From Clostridiales bacterium (lineage in GTDB: Bacteria; Bacillota; Clostridia; Christensenellales; Aristaeellaceae): a DNA stretch of 64,000 nt. The stretch spans positions 1 through 64,000 of the forward strand of contig SVGN01000007.1 of assembly GCA_015056315.1 (NCBI GenBank), given 5' to 3'. Below are positions 8,443 through 17,700 of the stretch, piece by piece. The position numbers and the translations under genes were made by a program. The notes beneath the pieces are model-generated. The model was not told the DNA's origin, did not search any database, and saw only the letters and a program-made list of their open reading frames with translations. Position 1 is the first letter of the stretch, and every line of letters starts with the position of its first letter.

Positions 8443-9156
8443 TCACGCACCGGCGGTTTCTGTCTTCTTTGCCGCTTTGGGGGCGGGCTTATCCTTCTTT
8501 GCCTTGGGCGAAGGCACCGGCAGACCGGTCTTCTTTGCCGCATCGAAGGCCTTGCACATGGCATTCAGCGTGCAGCTGCCGCAGGCAGGGCGCTGGGAGT
8601 GGCACACCCGCCGCCCGTGGAAGATGAGCCAGTGGTGGGCAGCTACCCAATCCTTCTTGGGAATGGCCGCCTTGAGCTGCTCCTCGGTCTTTTCCACATT
8701 GGCTGCATTGGCCAGCCCCAGCCGGTTGCTGACCCGGAACACATGGGTATCCACCGCGATGGTGGGCACACCGAAGGCGTTGGCCAAAACCACATTGGCG
8801 GTCTTCTGCCCAACGCCGGGCAGGGCAGTGAGGGCCTGCATATCGCCGGGCACCTGACCGCCGTGGCGGTGCAGGATGAGCCGGCAGGCCTCCACGATAT
8901 TGCCGGCCTTGGTCTTGAAGCCGCAGCTTTTGACCATGGGGTACACATCCTCCACAGAGGCTGCGGCCATGGCCTCCACATCCGGGTAGCGCTCGAACAG
9001 GGCGGGCGTTACCTTGTTTACCTGCTTATCGGTACACTGGGCGGAGAGCATGACCGCCACCAGCGTTTCGTAGGGGTTGCGGAAGTTCAGCTCCGGCCCC
9101 GCATCCGGGTATACCCTTGCCAGTTCTGCAAGAATGGCCTTTTTGCTTACTCGCAT
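8443..9156 (-). CDS. nth: Endonuclease III
   Basis: Bifunctional DNA glycosylase/AP lyase that removes oxidised pyrimidines, 237 residues. The helix-hairpin-helix LPGVGQKTAN holds the catalytic Lys, and the catalytic Asp is in AVDTHVFR. The [4Fe-4S] ligands follow the family spacing C-x6-C-x2-C-x5-C (CHSQRPACGSCTLNAMC). After the cluster there is a roughly 35-residue Lys/Ala/Pro-rich tail not found in E. coli Nth, probably a flexible nucleic-acid-binding extension. Lies 26 bases after folT. Confidence 0.95.
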   Translation of the reverse strand: MRVSKKAILAELARVYPDAGPELNFRNPYETLVAVMLSAQCTDKQVNKVTPALFERYPDVEAMAAASVEDVYPMVKSCGFKTKAGNIVEACRLILHRHGGQVPGDMQALTALPGVGQKTANVVLANAFGVPTIAVDTHVFRVSNRLGLANAANVEKTEEQLKAAIPKKDWVAAHHWLIFHGRRVCHSQRPACGSCTLNAMCKAFDAAKKTGLPVPSPKAKKDKPAPKAAKKTETAGA

Positions 9157-9182
9157 AGTTGCTCCTTATCGTGGGGCTGGGA

Positions 9183-9719
9183 TCAGTTACGCAGCGCCAT
9201 AAAGGCGGGCAGATTCACCTTGCTGAGGCCCTTAAGGCACAGGAATACCAGCACGATATTGGCAGGCACCTCCACCAGATAGTTGGGGCCGCGCAGCACC
9301 AGCCAGCCCATGAAGCCCTTGGAGGAGTACAGCAGGCTCAGCCAGAAGGAGTTGAGGGGCCAGTTGATGCACACCAGCGAGACCGCCACCGCAATAATGA
9401 CCCGCACCCAGTTGGGCTTGCGGCGGTGCAGCACCAGGCCGCACACCAGGCCCACCAACACATTGGTGAGGGTAAAGCCGGGGAAGTACGCCCCCTGCGG
9501 GAAGAGATGTGCGCCCAGCAGATCGCCCAGACCACCCACGATCATGGCAGAGGGTGCGCCCAGCAGCGCGCCTGCCACAGCGATGGGCAGAAAGCCGAAG
9601 TTGTACTGTTTCTCCATCAGCGGTACCTGCAAAAGATTGCCCAGCACCACCTGCAGCGCCACCAGCAGCGCGGTAAAGGTAATGGTCTCCACCCGGAAAG
9701 TGCCCTTGGTTTTTTGCAT
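9183..9719 (-). CDS. folT: Folate ECF transporter S component
   Basis: Substrate-binding membrane subunit of an energy-coupling factor transporter, 178 residues with about six membrane helices. The family signature FLPIAVAGALLG ... GGLGDLLGA ... FPQGAYFPGFTLT matches the FolT group. The THF riboswitch directly upstream confirms folate as the likely substrate. The start at 9719 has GGGAGG about 8 bases upstream. The EcfA/A'/T energising module is not in this window. Probably the first gene of a folT-nth-obg-yhbY-nuclease-SNF2 run. Confidence 0.93.
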   Translation of the reverse strand: MQKTKGTFRVETITFTALLVALQVVLGNLLQVPLMEKQYNFGFLPIAVAGALLGAPSAMIVGGLGDLLGAHLFPQGAYFPGFTLTNVLVGLVCGLVLHRRKPNWVRVIIAVAVSLVCINWPLNSFWLSLLYSSKGFMGWLVLRGPNYLVEVPANIVLVFLCLKGLSKVNLPAFMALRN

Positions 9720-9726
9720 AGAAAAA

Positions 9727-9761
9727 GCCTCCCTGTCATTTGTAGTCGACTCGCAGGAGGC
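9727..9761 (-). promoter_or_regulatory. Shine-Dalgarno-sequestering hairpin of folT
   Basis: Reading on the minus strand, GCCTCCTG (9754-9761) can pair with the Shine-Dalgarno CAGGGAGGC (9727-9735), leaving one bulged G. The adjoining CTGCC (9759-9763) is a perfect match to the 5' strand of riboswitch stem P1 (GGCAG), so the two pairings exclude each other. This suggests translational control. Confidence 0.6.
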
Positions 9762-9769
9762 AGCACCAA

Positions 9770-9869
9770 GACAGCGGGATGCGCCGCATACACCGCACCG
9801 GCTGTGCCGGTTTCGTTTCATGACAACTCCCCGTTCATGAACACTTAACGCGTTTGCAGCTACTCTGCC
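9770..9869 (-). promoter_or_regulatory. THF (tetrahydrofolate) riboswitch
   Basis: On the minus strand the leader contains the conserved THF riboswitch blocks in order: AGAGTAG, CGCGTTAAGTGT, GGGAGTTGTC, ACGAA, then a CGGTG...GCATCC block. P1 can form from GGCAG (9865-9869) and CTGTC (9770-9774), and P2 from CTGCA and TGCGG. It lies between a strong promoter and folT, the classic target of this riboswitch in Clostridia. Confidence 0.92.
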
Positions 9870-9893
9870 TGACACGAATCGCAGGACGAAGCT

Positions 9894-9922
9894 ATTATAC
9901 ATGGATGCGGCGCAAGATGCAA
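9894..9922 (-). promoter_or_regulatory. Sigma-A promoter of the folT operon
   Basis: TTGCAT (9917-9922), 17-base spacer, perfect TATAAT (9894-9899) on the minus strand, about 25 bases before the riboswitch. Confidence 0.85.
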
Positions 9923-9976
9923 GAATTTCTATGGTTTTCCTTCTATGGGCACACAGGGGGCGCAGCTGCGCCTCCC

Positions 9977-10489
9977 TCACACCCGCCAGAGAGCCCAGTC
10001 GCAATTTTCGGCCAGCAGCTGTGCCACCGCTTCCAGCCCCGTGCGATCCGCTTCATCGAAGCGGCCCACAAGGGGGCTGTCGATATCCAGAACGCCAAGA
10101 AGAGCGCCATCCCGGATCAGCGGCAGAACGATCTCGCTGTTGGAGGCGCTGTCGCAGGCGATATGCCCGGGAAACAGATGCACATCCCTTACCAGCTGCA
10201 CCCGGCGTTCTCTGGCAGCCGCGCCGCACACGCCCCGGCTGAAGGGGATGCGGATGCAGGCGGTCTTGCCCTGAAAGGGCCCCAGCAGCAGCTCCTCGTT
10301 GCCGGTATTCAAATAGAAGCCTACCCAGTTGATCTCTCCCATGGCCTGCCACAGAAGAGCGGCTGCATTGGCCAGCACGGGAAGCGGATGGCTTTCGCCC
10401 TCCATGAGGGCAGCAAGCTGACGTGCCAGCAAACCATACAGCTCCGTTTTTTCTTCAGGCCAGCATTCCGTATATTGTCCTTCCCGCAT
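9977..10489 (-). CDS. msrC: Free methionine-(R)-sulfoxide reductase (GAF domain)
   Basis: GAF-domain enzyme of the fRMsr family that reduces free methionine-R-sulfoxide, 170 residues. All three family cysteines are present: Cys78 (GKTAC), Cys88 (RGVCG) and Cys112 (GHIACD), with the strongly conserved stretches INWVGFYL, LGPFQGK and SNSEIVLPL. I prefer ATG 10489, which aligns with E. coli YebR and has an AAAGG 11-12 bases upstream; an in-frame ATG at 10528 would add 13 residues but lacks a ribosome site. Lies behind folT's promoter and is probably transcribed separately. Confidence 0.93.
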   Translation of the reverse strand: MREGQYTECWPEEKTELYGLLARQLAALMEGESHPLPVLANAAALLWQAMGEINWVGFYLNTGNEELLLGPFQGKTACIRIPFSRGVCGAAARERRVQLVRDVHLFPGHIACDSASNSEIVLPLIRDGALLGVLDIDSPLVGRFDEADRTGLEAVAQLLAENCDWALWRV

Positions 10490-10593
10490 GGCACAAACCG
10501 CCTTTCTGTCTTCAGGGGGGCTATACATTCTTCAGTCAAACCGCAGACCCTTACCAGTATACAATACTCCCGTGACCGTTGGAAAGCCCCCGC

Positions 10594-10638
10594 TGTACAA
10601 ATAAGCGAAAAAAGAATATAATATGGATCGAAATCCAT
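10594..10638 (+). promoter_or_regulatory. Promoter of ktrBA with adjacent small palindrome
   Basis: TGTACA (10594-10599), 17-base spacer, TATAAT (10617-10622). A perfect ATGGAT-CGAA-ATCCAT hairpin (10623-10638) follows at the expected transcription start, a possible operator or 5'-end stabilising stem. Confidence 0.75.
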
Positions 10639-10654
10639 CCATAGGGGGAATAGT

Positions 10655-12037
10655 GTGAGTCGCACCAAAACCGAGACCGCCGGTCTGCGGCCCAAGCAGC
10701 ATTTTCAGCCTGAGCAGGTGCTGGCGCTGGGCTTCCTGGTCGCCATCATGGTTGGCAGCCTGTTGCTTTCGCTGCCCTGCTGCGCAGCCGATGGTCGCTC
10801 CGTAGGGCTGATGGGTGCCGCCTTTACAGCCACCTCTGCCGTATGCGTCACAGGGCTCAACATTGTGGATATCGGCCTTGGATATTCCACGCTGGGGCAT
10901 GCGGTCATCATCGTTCTGATCCAGATGGGCGGTCTGGGCTTCATGATCTTTGCCACACTGGGCATGATGGCACTGGGCCGCCGCATTTCACTGCGCAGCC
11001 GGGTGTTGATCCGGGACAGCATGAACCAATCCAGCCTTTCCGGCCTGGTCCGCCTGACCAAGTGGACCACTGCACTGGTGGTGCTGATCGAAACGCTGGG
11101 CGCTTGCCTGCTGATGATACGCTTCATACCCACATACGGCATCGCCAAAGGCATTTGGTACAGTTTTTTCCATTCTATCAGTGCCTTCTGCAACGCAGGC
11201 TTCGACCTGTTGGGCAACTTCACCAGCATGGTGCCCCTGCAGAACGACCCGCTGATCATCGCAACGCTGACAGGCATCATCATCTGCGGCAGCATGGGCT
11301 TTGTTGTATTCGTGGAGCTTCTCAACAAGCCCTTTCAAAAGAGCAAACTGACCCTGCACACCAAGCTTGTGCTCATCTGCACCGGTGTGCTGCTGTTTGG
11401 CGGCACAGCTGTTTTTGCACTGCTGGAGTGGAACAACCCGGCCACCCTCGGAAGCATGACCGTTGGCAACAAGCTGCTGAATGCCCTGTTCCAATCCACC
11501 ACATGCCGTACCGCCGGTTTCTGCAGCGTGGATCAGCTGGCGCTGACCGACAGCTCCAAGCTGATCAGCTGTGTGCTGATGCTCATCGGCGCATCCCCTG
11601 CCTCTACCGGTGGCGGCGTGAAGACCACCACATTCGCCATGTTGCTGTTGATGATGGCCACCGTCATCAACGGCAGAGAGGATTATGTGCTGATGAAAAA
11701 GCGCATCGCCCGCGATGCAGTGGCCCGTGCCGTTACCATTGTTTTTATCGTGCTGGGGGCGATCATCGGCTGCACAGCTGTTATCTCCGCAATCGAGCGC
11801 AACCGCAGCTTTGATATGATCGACCTGCTGTTTGAAGTCACCTCGGCGGTCACCACCACCGGCCTCAGTTCCGTCGGCTCCGGCAACCTGTCCACTCCGT
11901 CGCAGCTGATCCTGATGCTGCTGATGTACCTTGGGCGCGTAGGGCCTTTGACGCTGGGCTTTGCCTTTGCCAAACGGCTGAACACAGCAGCGAAGAACCG
12001 CATTCACTACCCCGAGGAAACGATTATGATCGGTTAA
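10655..12037 (+). CDS. ktrB: Potassium uptake channel protein KtrB/TrkH
   Basis: Membrane K+ (or Na+-dependent K+) translocation subunit, 460 residues with the fourfold M1-P-M2 repeat of the SKT superfamily. Selectivity-filter-type segments are visible, such as SAVCVTGLN, SAFCNAGFDLLGN, TCRTAGF and SAVTTTGLSSVG. GTG start with AGGGGG about 6 bases upstream. It is followed after 15 bases by its regulatory subunit gene. Trk-type TrkH is the alternative name; size and the single-KTN partner favour Ktr. Confidence 0.93.
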   Translation: MSRTKTETAGLRPKQHFQPEQVLALGFLVAIMVGSLLLSLPCCAADGRSVGLMGAAFTATSAVCVTGLNIVDIGLGYSTLGHAVIIVLIQMGGLGFMIFATLGMMALGRRISLRSRVLIRDSMNQSSLSGLVRLTKWTTALVVLIETLGACLLMIRFIPTYGIAKGIWYSFFHSISAFCNAGFDLLGNFTSMVPLQNDPLIIATLTGIIICGSMGFVVFVELLNKPFQKSKLTLHTKLVLICTGVLLFGGTAVFALLEWNNPATLGSMTVGNKLLNALFQSTTCRTAGFCSVDQLALTDSSKLISCVLMLIGASPASTGGGVKTTTFAMLLLMMATVINGREDYVLMKKRIARDAVARAVTIVFIVLGAIIGCTAVISAIERNRSFDMIDLLFEVTSAVTTTGLSSVGSGNLSTPSQLILMLLMYLGRVGPLTLGFAFAKRLNTAAKNRIHYPEETIMIG

Positions 12038-12052
12038 GGGAGGAAACTTGTT

Positions 12053-12703
12053 ATGAGATCCAATTCTTATCTGGTATTTGGCCTGGGTCGTTTTGGTTCC
12101 AGCCTGGCCCGTTCCCTGTGCGAGCAAGGGCAGCAGGTAATGGCGATCGACACCAACGAGGAGCTGGTGCAGGACATCGCCCCCTACGTAACTGAGGCGA
12201 TTCAGTTGGATGCCACCGACGAAGTAGCCCTTGGCTCTCTTGGCATCAACAACTTCGACGGGGCTGTGGTCTCTATCGGCCAGAACATCCGGGACAGTAT
12301 CCTCATCTGCGTGCTGCTCAAGGAAATGGGCATCCCGCTGCTGATCGCCAAAGCCAGCGATGAGGTCCATGCCAAGGTGCTGCGCAAGATCGGCGTGGAT
12401 CGGGTAGTCTTTCCCGAGCGGGATATGGGCGAACGCGTTGCCCGTTCCCTCACCTCCCCCGGTGTGCTGGAGCTGATGCAGCTGGATAACGACTTCCAGA
12501 TCGTTGAGATCCGCATGCCGGAAAAATGGGCAGGAAGCTCCCTGATGGAGCTGAAGATACGCCGCCGCTACGGCATCAGCGTTCTGGCCATACATCGGGG
12601 CGGCAGCTACATCGTCTCTCCCGAGGCAGAGCAGCTGCTCCAGGAGGGCGATGTGCTGCTGGTGCTGGGCAAGCTGGAGGATATCGAAAAGCTGAACGCA
12701 TAA
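12053..12703 (+). CDS. ktrA: Potassium uptake regulatory subunit KtrA (RCK)
   Basis: Cytoplasmic gating ring subunit, 216 residues: an RCK_N Rossmann domain (VFGLGRFGSSLARSL, nucleotide-binding GxGxxG) at about 1-125 and an RCK_C domain at about 135-216. ATP/ADP (and in several Firmicutes c-di-AMP) binding to this subunit opens or closes KtrB. Shine-Dalgarno GGGAGG 9 bases upstream. Forms an operon with ktrB. Confidence 0.93.
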   Translation: MRSNSYLVFGLGRFGSSLARSLCEQGQQVMAIDTNEELVQDIAPYVTEAIQLDATDEVALGSLGINNFDGAVVSIGQNIRDSILICVLLKEMGIPLLIAKASDEVHAKVLRKIGVDRVVFPERDMGERVARSLTSPGVLELMQLDNDFQIVEIRMPEKWAGSSLMELKIRRRYGISVLAIHRGGSYIVSPEAEQLLQEGDVLLVLGKLEDIEKLNA

Positions 12704-12751
12704 CAGGGGTGAGCCCCGCATAGTTTTCTTTGTACAGAAAGGAGAATGGCG

Positions 12752-13522
12752 ATGGACTACACCTCCGTTTTTGATAGCGATGTATGCAGACCGTTTTTTC
12801 ACAAAGGCGGCGAGGACGGCATTCTCCTGATGCACGGCTTTACAGGGTCTGCGGCGCATATGCGCAAGCTGGCCGACGGGCTGGCGGCAAAGGGCTACAC
12901 GGTAATGAGCATCAACCTGCCCGGCCATGCCACCTCCGAAGAGGATATGGCCAAATGCACCTGGAAGGATTGGCTGGAGGCCGCCAAGCAAGGGGTACTG
13001 GAATTGAAAAAGCACGCAAAGCGGGTAACCGTATGCGGCCTCAGCATGGGCGGCGTGCTTTCGCTGCTGGTGGCGGAGCAGATGGAGGTGGATGGCTGCA
13101 TTCCCATCTCTGCGCCCATGGATGTAAAGAACAGGCTGCTGCCGCTGGCGGGCATCGCTGCGCCGCTTGTGCCCCGCATTCCCTGGGGCAAGGGCGGCGA
13201 ATACCATAAGGGGCTGGATAAGGCCTACGACCATGGCTATTCCGGCTTCCCCACCGCCAAGGGCGCCGATCTGCACAAGCTGATCCGGCTGGCCAGAAAG
13301 AACCTGTTCAGCGTGGTCTGCCCCATCCTGTGCGTGCAGAGCGAGCACGACGAGACCATCTGGGCGGGCAGTGCAGACTGCATCCTGGCCAATGTGAGCA
13401 GCGACACCCGGCAGAAGCTGTGGCTCAGCGGCGTGCCCCATGTATGCACCATCTCCCCAGAGGCTCCCGCCATTGTGGAGGGCATCCACAGACTGCTGCA
13501 GCACATTGCCCAAAAGGCCTGA
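12752..13522 (+). CDS. Alpha/beta hydrolase, carboxylesterase (Est30-like)
   Basis: Serine hydrolase of 256 residues resembling thermostable monoacyl carboxylesterases and monoglyceride lipases. The oxyanion region is LLMHGFTGS, the nucleophile is Ser98 in GLSMGG, and the acid and base are likely in SEHDETI and GVPHVC. No signal peptide, so cytoplasmic. I choose ATG 12752 because GGAG lies 7 bases before it; ATG 12746, two codons earlier, is too close to the ribosome site. It follows ktrA by 48 bases and may be co-transcribed. Confidence 0.85.
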   Translation: MDYTSVFDSDVCRPFFHKGGEDGILLMHGFTGSAAHMRKLADGLAAKGYTVMSINLPGHATSEEDMAKCTWKDWLEAAKQGVLELKKHAKRVTVCGLSMGGVLSLLVAEQMEVDGCIPISAPMDVKNRLLPLAGIAAPLVPRIPWGKGGEYHKGLDKAYDHGYSGFPTAKGADLHKLIRLARKNLFSVVCPILCVQSEHDETIWAGSADCILANVSSDTRQKLWLSGVPHVCTISPEAPAIVEGIHRLLQHIAQKA

Positions 13523-13544
13523 AACCCCTTATTTTACACAAACG

Positions 13545-13632
13545 CAACCGACGGTTGACAGATTGAAAAGCCGTCTTGATAGCATGCAACCGCCCGTCCG
13601 GCTATGATCATCTCATCAGCGGCGGGCGGTTG
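13545..13632 (+). promoter_or_regulatory. CAACCG/CGGTTG inverted repeats upstream of the XRE gene
   Basis: CAACCG-A-CGGTTG (13545-13557) overlaps a -35-like TTGACA (13555-13560). A second, wider palindrome (13587-13596 with 13623-13632) has arms beginning CAACCG and ending CGGTTG. Four copies of one half-site in front of an XRE regulator suggest an autoregulatory operator. The matching -10 (GATAGC, 17 bases on) is weak. Confidence 0.5.
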
Positions 13633-13669
13633 TCGTACCGCTGAAATACCACCCCGAGGTGAAGCACAC

Positions 13670-14668
13670 ATGATACTGGCAGACAAGATCATTTCATTAC
13701 GGAAGAAGAACGGTTGGTCGCAGGAGGAGCTGGCAGAGCAGCTGGGCGTATCCCGGCAGGCTGTTTCCAAATGGGAGGGGGCGCAATCTACGCCCGATCT
13801 GGAGCGGGTGCTGCGCATGTCCCACCTGTTTGGTGTGAGTACCGACTACCTCTTGAAGGATGAAGCGGAGGAGATCGATCCCGCTGCCCAGCCCGCCGGG
13901 GAGCTGCGGGAGGAGAGCGCAGCCCGCACCGTTACGCTGGAGGAGGCCAGCGCCTTTCTGAAGGCGAAGGAGGCCACCGTGGGGCGCATTGCGCTGGGCA
14001 CCCTGCTTTGCACGCTGGCACCGGTACCTCTGATACTGCTGGCGGGCCTCTCCACTTTTACAGAGCCGGGGCTGACTTCCGAAGAAGCCAGCCTGATCGG
14101 GCTCGTGCTGCTGTTCCTGTTCGTCGGCCTTGCGCTGGTGATTTTCTTCTCCTGCCGCAAGCATACCGCACCCTTTGACTATTTGGAGACCGAAGTGATC
14201 GATACCGCCTACGGTGTCAGCGGGCTGGTACGGCAGGAAAAGCAGAGAAGCGAGACCGCCCACATGCGCCTGGCTGTTTGGGCAACGCTGACGGCACTGT
14301 TGAGCCCGCTTCCGCTGCTGGCAAGCGCATTGCTGGAAACATCCCCGATGATGAATATCGCCGGGGTGTGCATGAGCATTCTGCTGGGCGGGCTTTGTGC
14401 GGTGCTGTTCATTCTGCGGGGCGTTCCCCGGGCCGCTTGGGACAAGCTGCTGGAGGAGGGCGACTACACCCGTGCCCGCAAGACCTCCCCGATCCCGCTG
14501 AGGGCTATCTCCACGGCCTTCTGGCTGGTGACCACTGCGGTTTATCTGGCCTGGAGCCTGACGGCCAACGATTGGGAGCACAGCTGGATCGTCTGGCCCG
14601 TGGCCGGGGTGCTGTATGCGGGGCTTTCCGCCATCCTCTCCAGCATCGCAGGCCGCAGGCTCAGCTGA
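13670..14668 (+). CDS. XRE-family regulator with C-terminal membrane domain
   Basis: A 332-residue protein: HTH_3 DNA-binding domain at residues 5-60 (WSQEELAEQLGVSRQAVSKWE), a linker, then about six hydrophobic helices between 105 and 332. Membrane-tethered XRE proteins of this build are common in Firmicutes and usually autoregulate or sense the envelope; the signal is unknown. GAGGTGA lies 7 bases ahead of ATG 13670. Inverted repeats upstream are candidate binding sites. Confidence 0.82.
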   Translation: MILADKIISLRKKNGWSQEELAEQLGVSRQAVSKWEGAQSTPDLERVLRMSHLFGVSTDYLLKDEAEEIDPAAQPAGELREESAARTVTLEEASAFLKAKEATVGRIALGTLLCTLAPVPLILLAGLSTFTEPGLTSEEASLIGLVLLFLFVGLALVIFFSCRKHTAPFDYLETEVIDTAYGVSGLVRQEKQRSETAHMRLAVWATLTALLSPLPLLASALLETSPMMNIAGVCMSILLGGLCAVLFILRGVPRAAWDKLLEEGDYTRARKTSPIPLRAISTAFWLVTTAVYLAWSLTANDWEHSWIVWPVAGVLYAGLSAILSSIAGRRLS

Positions 14669-14691
14669 ACCGTACAGTGATCAAGCAGGGG

Positions 14692-14725
14692 GCTGCTGCA
14701 TTTTTGCGGCAGCTCCTTTTCTTTT
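14692..14725 (+). terminator. Rho-independent terminator after the XRE membrane gene
   Basis: Nine-base-pair stem (14692-14700 with 14705-14713), TTTT loop, T-rich tail. Confidence 0.8.
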
Positions 14726-14766
14726 GGCTTCTTTTCTCATAGGCTGCAAAAAAACGCACAAACTAA

Positions 14767-14786
14767 CCGCATTACAGATGCGGAGG
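14767..14786 (+). promoter_or_regulatory. Hairpin overlapping the Shine-Dalgarno of the glucan synthase gene
   Basis: CCGCAT (14767-14772) pairs with ATGCGG (14778-14783) around a 5-base loop. The 3' arm runs into GGAGG (14782-14786), the ribosome site of the 2599-codon gene, so folding could limit initiation. Confidence 0.5.
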
Positions 14787-14794
14787 TTTTTGCT

Positions 14795-17700
14795 ATGCTA
14801 TGGTTCCTTCCGGCTGCGGGGCTGCTTTTCCTGCTTGGCTGGTTGTTCCTCTCCCTGCGCCCGCTGCCGCCGCAGCAGAGCCGCAATGCCCCTTTGGAGG
14901 ATGCTTTGCCCGGGTACCTTGCTACCCTCAGCGCCCGGCCCCAGCGGCGCAGCCCCCTGCCCCTCAGGTATGACCATCGCCTGCACCGGCAGCTGGAGGA
15001 GAGCCTGCGCCTGCTGAGCGAGCTGCCACCGGAGGAGCTGCTGCCCGCCTCCCGCTGGCTCAGCGACCACGGACGCATGCTGCAGGAGGCAGCCGCTGCT
15101 CTCAGCTGTGCCCTTGCCAACAGCCGACCCTTGCCCGCCACCGAGGAGGGCGAGACCCGCATCGGCTGCTTTGCGCGGGCTTTGCTGGCGCACACCAACG
15201 GAGTGCTCACCCCGGATGGATTGGAAAAGGCAGTGGAGGCCTGGCAGCAGCAGGTGCCGTTTTCCTTCCGGGAGCTGACGCTGCTCAAACCCGCCCTCAC
15301 CCATGCGCTGCTGGTGCTGCTGGGCGGGCTGGCGGAGCAGTGTGCCCAACAGCAGCAGCTCTGCCAAGCAGCGGACGATACCCTCGCCGCTTTGGAAAAG
15401 GGCCAGGAGCGCAGGGCCCGCAAGCTCTGCGAGCGCAACAAGCACAACAGCCTGTACCTGAGCCGCCTGTCTGCGGGGCTGCGCAAAGCCCCGGAGGGCG
15501 AAGCTGCCCTGTGGCAGCGGCAGCTTTCGCTGCTGCACGGCCTGTCTTTGCAGCAGCTGACCGATGAGCAGCGCACCCATCAAAGCGAGACCGTCTGCTG
15601 GGTGAGCAACGCCATCTCATCGCTGCGCTGCCTGGATCGGTTGCCCTGGGAGCGGCTTTTGGAGCAATGGGATCACACCCATCAGGCACTGCTGCGGGAT
15701 GAGACCTACCGCCGCATGGATCGGGAAAGCCGTACCGCCTACCGGCACCGCGTAAGCGAGATCGCAAGGATAGGCAGGCGTTCCCAGCATTCGGTATGCG
15801 AGGCGCTCTTTGCCCTGACAGATGGCTTTGAGCAGGAGGATGTACGTGCCCACATCGGCTATTACCTGTTGGACAGCGGTGTGGAGACCCTGCTTGCAGC
15901 ACTGAAGCTGCAACAGCTCCCCGGGCTGCGCCTGCGCTTCGGCCTCCGGCTGGATATGCCTGTGCGGCTGGTTTCGGCTACCCTTACCGTGCTGCTATGG
16001 CTGGGGCTGTGGCTCAGTGGCGGGCAGGTGGTGGCGGCGACTGCGTTGGCGCTGCCCTGCGGGCTCTGCATCGGGCAGCTCGTGCGCAGGCTGGTGTGCC
16101 GCTTTACCCTGCCGCGCATCGTGCCCCGCATGCGGCTGAAAAAGCTGCCGGATGCTGCCCGTACACTGGTGGTCTGCCCGGTGATGCTGCTGGATGCGGC
16201 CCATGCCCTGAAAATGGCCCGGCAGCTGTCCATCCTGCAAAAAGCGAACCCGGATCCCAACCTGCATTTTCTGCTTCTCGGCGATTTCCGGGACAGCATG
16301 ACCGGCACCCTGATGAACGACCAGGAGACCGTCTCTGCCATGGCTGCGGCGGTGCAGGCCCTTGCAGAGGATACCGGGCACCCCTTCTTTTATCTGCAAC
16401 GGGAGCGGGTCTACCATCTGCCGGATCACCTCCACATGAGCAGGGAGCGGAAACGGGGCTGGCTGGAGACCATCATGAAGCTGATGGAGGGCCAGCCCGT
16501 GGAGGATACCTTCACCTACGCCTCCCTGCCTCCGGAGGAGTTAGCGGGACGATACCGCTACCTGATCACCCTGGACAGCGACACCATGATGCCGCCGGGG
16601 GCCGCCCTGCGGTTGGTGGGGGCCATGCTGCACCCGCTCCAAAGGCGGCAGGCCTCCGCAGAGGGCATGCGGGGCGTGAGCATTCTTCAGCCAAGGATGG
16701 AGACCGCCCTTTCCGGCAGCCCCACCCTGTTTGCCCGCCTGATGAGCGCACCCGGCGGCCTTGGCCCCTACAGCGCGCTTCAGACAGACTACGAGCAGGA
16801 TGTATTGGGCAGCGGTTCCTTTCAGGGCAAGGGGATCATCGATCCGAAAGCCTTCCTGAATGCCACCCGGGGGCAGATCATACCTGGGGCGGTACTGAGC
16901 CACGACCTGCTGGAGGGGCTGCTGAGCGGCTGTGCCCGGGCAAGCGACATCGTTTTCTTCGAAACACAGCCCGCCACCGCCGGGGAGCTGCTGAACCGCC
17001 GCCACCGCTGGACGCGGGGCGATTGGCAGCTGCTGCCCTACCTGCTCCCCTTCCTGCCCAAAGAGATACGACCGGAGAAGAACGCCCTGCTCCGGGCCGA
17101 CCGGCGGCGCATCCGGCAGGCGCTTTTTGCCAGCCTGCTGCGCCCCATGCAGCTGTTTGCCGCCGTGCTGTGCACGGTGCTGGGGCAGGGCTGGTTGCTG
17201 GCGCTTTCGCTCATTTTGCCGGATGCACTGCTCGCCGGGCCGCGGGGCCTTCTGCTGCTGCCCCTTCGGCTGCTGCTGTTGCCGCAGGAGGCTCTCACCC
17301 AGGGGGATGCGGTACTTCGCACCCTGTACCGGCTTTTGGTCAGCCGCCGCCATCTGCTGGAGTGGACCACCGCTGCCGAAGCAGCGCAGAAAAACAAACA
17401 ACCGGATATGCGTTATTTCTACATGAGCATGGCTGCCGCAGGCGGGCTGGCTTTGCTGTGCCTGCTGCCGGGAGCGCTCCGGCTCAGCGGCGTTCTGCTG
17501 GCGGGCTTCTTTACGGCGGGGCCGTTCCTCATCCCCTTGACAGAAAGACCGGTGCAGACGCCCCTGCGCCCCACCGGTTATATGCAGGAGGTGCTCCGGC
17601 GGCTGGCCAAAAGCACCCTTCTGTTCTTTGAGACCGCCATCTCGCCGGAGGATCATGGTCTGCCGCCGGATAATGTACAGATCGAACCCAACAAGGGCAT

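Noticed and set aside
10988-13513. 841-codon minus-strand open frame opposite ktrB, ktrA and the esterase
   Set aside because: Composition is His/Gln-rich antisense of coding DNA with no recognisable domain; all three plus-strand genes have clear motifs and ribosome sites.
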